From NCBI GenBank assembly GCA_020052635.1, contig JAGVOR010000057.1, forward strand, positions 1 through 8,654: 8,654 bases of DNA, in the 5' to 3' direction. This DNA is from Candidatus Omnitrophota bacterium (GTDB lineage Bacteria; Omnitrophota; Gorgyraeia; Gygaellales; Profunditerraquicolaceae). Below the pieces are notes generated by a model. The model saw nothing but the letters and a program-made list of their open reading frames with translations. It did no database searches and was not told the DNA's origin. Positions 5,663-8,654 of the stretch are shown here, piece by piece. The position numbers and the translations under genes are program-made. Every line of letters starts with the position of its first letter. Positions within the stretch are counted from its first letter, which is position 1.

Positions 5663-5736
5663 TTTTGAGTAAGTTTAAGTAAACACAAGTAAGTAATTTA
5701 AGTAAGCTAGAGTAATTTTGAGTAAGTTTAAGTAAA
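5658..5736 (+). repeat. AGTAA array with 26-base direct repeat, rplL-rpoB spacer
   Basis: AGTAA occurs at 5658, 5668, 5678, 5688, 5692, 5701, 5711, 5721 and 5731. The step is 10 bases on both sides of one central phase shift. The outer halves are an exact 26-base repeat (5658-5683 and 5711-5736). The plus strand has only three C in this span. The first unit is formed by the last rplL codons, and the TAA trinucleotides fall in all three frames. It may be an open, unstructured loading or binding region ahead of rpoB; function is unknown. Confidence 0.8.
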
Positions 5737-5743
5737 TTAATTA

Positions 5744-5764
5744 GGCTGAATTTAGCCATAAGGA
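5744..5764 (+). promoter_or_regulatory. Small hairpin and close-set ribosome binding site of rpoB
   Basis: GGCT (5744-5747) can pair with AGCC (5754-5757) over a six-base loop. AAGGA (5760-5764) follows, only two bases before the rpoB ATG, which is tighter than usual and suggests modest or assisted initiation. Confidence 0.4.
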
Positions 5765-5766
5765 AT

Positions 5767-8654
5767 ATGATTAAACGAAAAAACTTTGCTAAAATTAAAG
5801 AAGTTTATGATCTGCCCGATCTTTTAGATGTCCAGCTCGATACTTACCGTGAATTTTTACAGATCGATACCCCCAATCAAGATAAGAAAAACCAGGGGCT
5901 GCAAGAAGTTTTCGGAGAGATATTCCCGATAGAAAATGCCGATCGTTCGGTGAAACTGGAGTTTATCAGTTATTCTTTAGGTAAGCCGAAATATACGATC
6001 GCTGAATCTAAAAACCGCTCATTAACTTATGCCGCTCCTTTAAAAGTAAAATTCCGCTTAACTACCCCCCATGAGACTAAAGAGCAGGATGCTTATTTCG
6101 GTGAAATTCCCTTAATGACCGAAACCGGCACCTTTATCATTAATGGGGATGAAAGGGTTGTGGTCAGCCAGCTGCAGCGTTCTCCGGGTGTATCATTCGA
6201 AGAAGAGCTGCATCCTACCGGCAAAAAAATATTTTACGCCCGGGTGATCCCTTACCGCGGTGCCTGGTTGGAGTTTAAATATGACCTGACCGAAACAATT
6301 ACCGCTTATGTTGACCGCCGCAGAAATTTCCCCGCCACCCAAATTTTAAGAATATTAGGTTTTTCCGAAGATAACCAGCTATTTGCGGCTTTCGGCAAAG
6401 AGCATCCTGAAATCGTCAATACCCTCAAGAAGGATTATACTAAAAACAAAGAAGAAGCTTACTTGGATTTTTACCGTAAAATGCGGCCTACCGAACCGGT
6501 GACTAAAGAGGCAGCCGAAAACCTGTTTTACCGTTTATTTTTTGACCCTGCCAGATATGATTTGGAAAGAGCAGGGCGTTTTATTTTAAACCGTAAATTA
6601 GGGATGGAAGTTTCTTTGGAAAAAAGGATCCTCGATTCGGATACCGTGATTAAAGTGATCGAGTATTTGATTAAGCTTAACGCCGGAGTTGGCAAGATTG
6701 ATGATATCGACCATTTGGGTAACCGCCGCGTTAAAAGTGTCGGTGAGCTGGTACAGAATCAGGTGCGTATCGGCTTATCCAGGGTTGAGCGTTCGATAAA
6801 AGAGCGTTTAAGTATTTTGGGAGATTTTGATAATTTAAACGTGCATTATCTGATTAACTCCAAGCTTTTGAGTAACCAGATCCGTGATTTCTTCGGCCGC
6901 AGCCAGTTGTCGCAGTTTATGGACCAGATTAATCCGTTGGCGGAGATGACGCATAAACGGCGCTTGAGCGCCCTTGGCCCCGGAGGCCTTTCCCGCGAAA
7001 GAGCGGGCTTTGAAGTCCGTGATATCCATCCTTCGCATTATGGCCGGGTATGTCCGATTGAAACACCGGAAGGTCCCAATATCGGCTTGATTGCGTCTTT
7101 GAGCTGTTTTGCGCGGATTAATGCCTTAGGTTTGATTGAAACCCCTTACCGTAAAGTTGAGGACGGACGGGTGACCAAAAAATTCGAATATCTTACCGCC
7201 GATATTGAAGAAGATAAATTTATCGCGCAGGCTGATGTGCCCTTAGACAGCGAAGGTTATTTTGTCGATAAGTTCGTTACCTGCCGTTATAAAGATGATT
7301 TCCCGAAGGTACCGGCTAAAAATGTCCAGTATATGGATGTTTCTGCTAAACAGCTGGTTTCGGTAGCCGCATCGATGATTCCGTTTTTAGAGCACGATGA
7401 TGCTAACCGCGCTTTGATGGGTTCGAACATGCAAAGACAGGCGGTTCCTTTGATGATTACCGAAGCCCCTTTAGTCGGGACCGATATGGAAGCTAAGGTG
7501 GCGCAGGATTCTGGTACCGTAGTGATTGCCGAAGCCAGCGGTAAAGTTACCAGCGTTGATGCCGCCGCAATTACGATCGGCAAGAAGATATATCATTTAA
7601 AGAAATTTTTACGCACCAATGCCGATACTTCGATTAATCAGAGGCCGTTGGTAAAATTAGGCGACCATGTGGAAGCCGGCGCCCCGATTGCCGACGGGAT
7701 TGCCACTAAAGAAGGGGAATTGGCTTTAGGTAAAAATGTCCTGGTCGCTTTAATGCCCTGGAGAGGGTATAATTTCGAAGATGCTATCCTGATCAGCGAA
7801 AGATTGGTGAAGATTGATTCCTTTACTTCTATACATATCGAAGAATTTGATATCGAAGCAGCCGAAACCAGGCTGGGCAATGAAGAGATTACCCGCGATA
7901 TTCCTAATGTCAGCGAGGAAGCACTCAAGAACCTGGATGAGGAAGGGATTATTCGGGTGGGGGCCGAAGTTGCGGCCGGAGATATTCTGGTGGGGAAAAT
8001 TACTCCCAAGACTGATTCTGAGCCTAGCCCGGAAGAAAGATTATTGCGCGCGATCTTCGGCGAAAAGGCCGGAGATGTCCGGGACACTTCTTTAATTGTT
8101 CCGCCGGGAGTCGAGGGGGTAGTCATCGATGTGCATGTTTTTCAGCGTAAAGACCGCGGCCGTAAAACCAAAGAAGAAAAGACCAAGGAATTAGCCAAGA
8201 TCCGGGAGCTCAAGGCTTATTATAAACAGGAGATCGAGTTTTTGCAGACTGAGAAAATCCTGCGGCTTTCCCAGGTTTTAGGTATCGATAAGAAAAAAGT
8301 AGAAAAATATGATTTTAGCGATAATGAAGAGGCCAAGATTTTGGCCGCTTCTTTTGATGAGCAGATGCAGGAGCTCTTAGCCGAGGAGGAGCAGGAGATT
8401 GAGAAAGTCCGCCGCGGGGATGAGTTGCCCACCGGTATTTTAAAAAGAGTAGTGGTGTATGTAGCGACTAAGCGTAAACTTTCTGAAGGCGATAAACTGG
8501 CCGGCCGTCACGGTAACAAAGGTGTGGTCGCCAGAATTATTCCCGAAGAAAATATGCCTTATATGCCTGATGGCACTCCGGTAGATGTAGTGCTTAATCC
8601 TCTGGGTGTTCCTTCGCGTATGAATGTCGGTCAGATTCTGGAATGCCATTTAGG
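5767..8654 (+). CDS. rpoB: DNA-directed RNA polymerase subunit beta (3' end outside window)
   Basis: The frame is open from ATG 5767 to the window end, giving 962 complete codons; roughly the last quarter is missing. The N-terminus MIKRKNFAKIKEV leads into PDLLDVQLDTYREFL. TETGTFIINGDERVVVSQL (118-136) and RSPGV lie in the lobe region. The rifampicin-site region runs from SQLSQFMDQ (379-387) to HKRRLSALGPGGL (396-408), with the residues equivalent to E. coli Asp516, His526 and Ser531 kept (Asp386, His396, Ser401) and Ile388 in place of Asn518. NFEDA (669-673) and GDKLAGRHGNKG (908-919) hold active-site residues, including Lys910 and Lys918 (E. coli Lys1065 and Lys1073). A charged helical spacer (about 790-885) is of ordinary type. 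rpoC probably follows. Confidence 0.98.
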   Translation, partial: MIKRKNFAKIKEVYDLPDLLDVQLDTYREFLQIDTPNQDKKNQGLQEVFGEIFPIENADRSVKLEFISYSLGKPKYTIAESKNRSLTYAAPLKVKFRLTTPHETKEQDAYFGEIPLMTETGTFIINGDERVVVSQLQRSPGVSFEEELHPTGKKIFYARVIPYRGAWLEFKYDLTETITAYVDRRRNFPATQILRILGFSEDNQLFAAFGKEHPEIVNTLKKDYTKNKEEAYLDFYRKMRPTEPVTKEAAENLFYRLFFDPARYDLERAGRFILNRKLGMEVSLEKRILDSDTVIKVIEYLIKLNAGVGKIDDIDHLGNRRVKSVGELVQNQVRIGLSRVERSIKERLSILGDFDNLNVHYLINSKLLSNQIRDFFGRSQLSQFMDQINPLAEMTHKRRLSALGPGGLSRERAGFEVRDIHPSHYGRVCPIETPEGPNIGLIASLSCFARINALGLIETPYRKVEDGRVTKKFEYLTADIEEDKFIAQADVPLDSEGYFVDKFVTCRYKDDFPKVPAKNVQYMDVSAKQLVSVAASMIPFLEHDDANRALMGSNMQRQAVPLMITEAPLVGTDMEAKVAQDSGTVVIAEASGKVTSVDAAAITIGKKIYHLKKFLRTNADTSINQRPLVKLGDHVEAGAPIADGIATKEGELALGKNVLVALMPWRGYNFEDAILISERLVKIDSFTSIHIEEFDIEAAETRLGNEEITRDIPNVSEEALKNLDEEGIIRVGAEVAAGDILVGKITPKTDSEPSPEERLLRAIFGEKAGDVRDTSLIVPPGVEGVVIDVHVFQRKDRGRKTKEEKTKELAKIRELKAYYKQEIEFLQTEKILRLSQVLGIDKKKVEKYDFSDNEEAKILAASFDEQMQELLAEEEQEIEKVRRGDELPTGILKRVVVYVATKRKLSEGDKLAGRHGNKGVVARIIPEENMPYMPDGTPVDVVLNPLGVPSRMNVGQILECHL

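Noticed and set aside
5200..5688. Long minus-strand open frame opposite rplL
   Set aside because: It is a shadow of the alanine-rich rplL coding strand; its protein is low-complexity Ala/Ser with no family features. Similar minus-strand frames opposite rplJ, rplA and rpoB were rejected for the same reason.
5658..5736. CRISPR-like array reading of the rplL-rpoB repeats
   Set aside because: The units are 5 bases at 10-base spacing, with no 25-40 base repeats, no unique spacers of constant length and no cas genes.
7814..8095. Alternative plus-strand open frame inside rpoB
   Set aside because: It lies wholly within the strongly conserved rpoB frame and has no recognisable motifs.

Overview
The window is a stretch of bacterial core genome from an organism with a SurA-type periplasmic chaperone, so it is most likely diderm. 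Gene order and protein motifs suggest a deep lineage near the PVC group, possibly Omnitrophota. That placement is inference and needs a tree of RpoB, NusG or RsmA. All genes lie on the + strand, and no mobile element, CRISPR array or defence module was seen.

Region 1 (1-2104) holds the 3' end of a SurA/PpiC-like peptidyl-prolyl isomerase, then pdxA (vitamin B6 synthesis) and rsmA/ksgA (16S rRNA dimethyladenosine methyltransferase). This is the surA-pdxA-rsmA order of E. coli. The genes overlap by 44 and 28 bases, which suggests translational coupling.

Region 2 (2105-2768) starts with a good sigma-70-type promoter behind an AT-rich tract. It continues with tRNA-Thr(GGU), a strong AT-rich hairpin, rpmG (bL33, zinc-ribbon form), a second hairpin and tRNA-Trp(CCA). 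The usual tuf gene between tRNA-Thr and the rpmG/tRNA-Trp/secE block is missing.

Region 3 (2769-8654) is the conserved secE-nusG-rplK-rplA-rplJ-rplL-rpoB cluster, with rpoB cut by the window end. The genes are packed (1-base overlap to 2-base gaps) except at three spacers. The rplK-rplA spacer can fold so that an anti-Shine-Dalgarno-like arm covers the rplA ribosome binding site, with a competing alternative hairpin. The rplJ-rplL spacer carries a weak hairpin and a very strong ribosome binding site. The rplL-rpoB spacer carries nine AGTAA pentamers, mostly 10 bases apart, including a 26-base exact direct repeat that begins at the rplL stop codon.

Together the genes supply ribosome assembly and stalk proteins (L11, L1, L10, L7/L12, L33), an rRNA modification enzyme, two tRNAs, transcription (NusG, RNA polymerase beta) and protein export (SecE). 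No gene-free stretch exceeds 300 bases; the longest is 2105-2284. The gene content is ordinary, and the points worth a second look are in the non-coding RNA segments.
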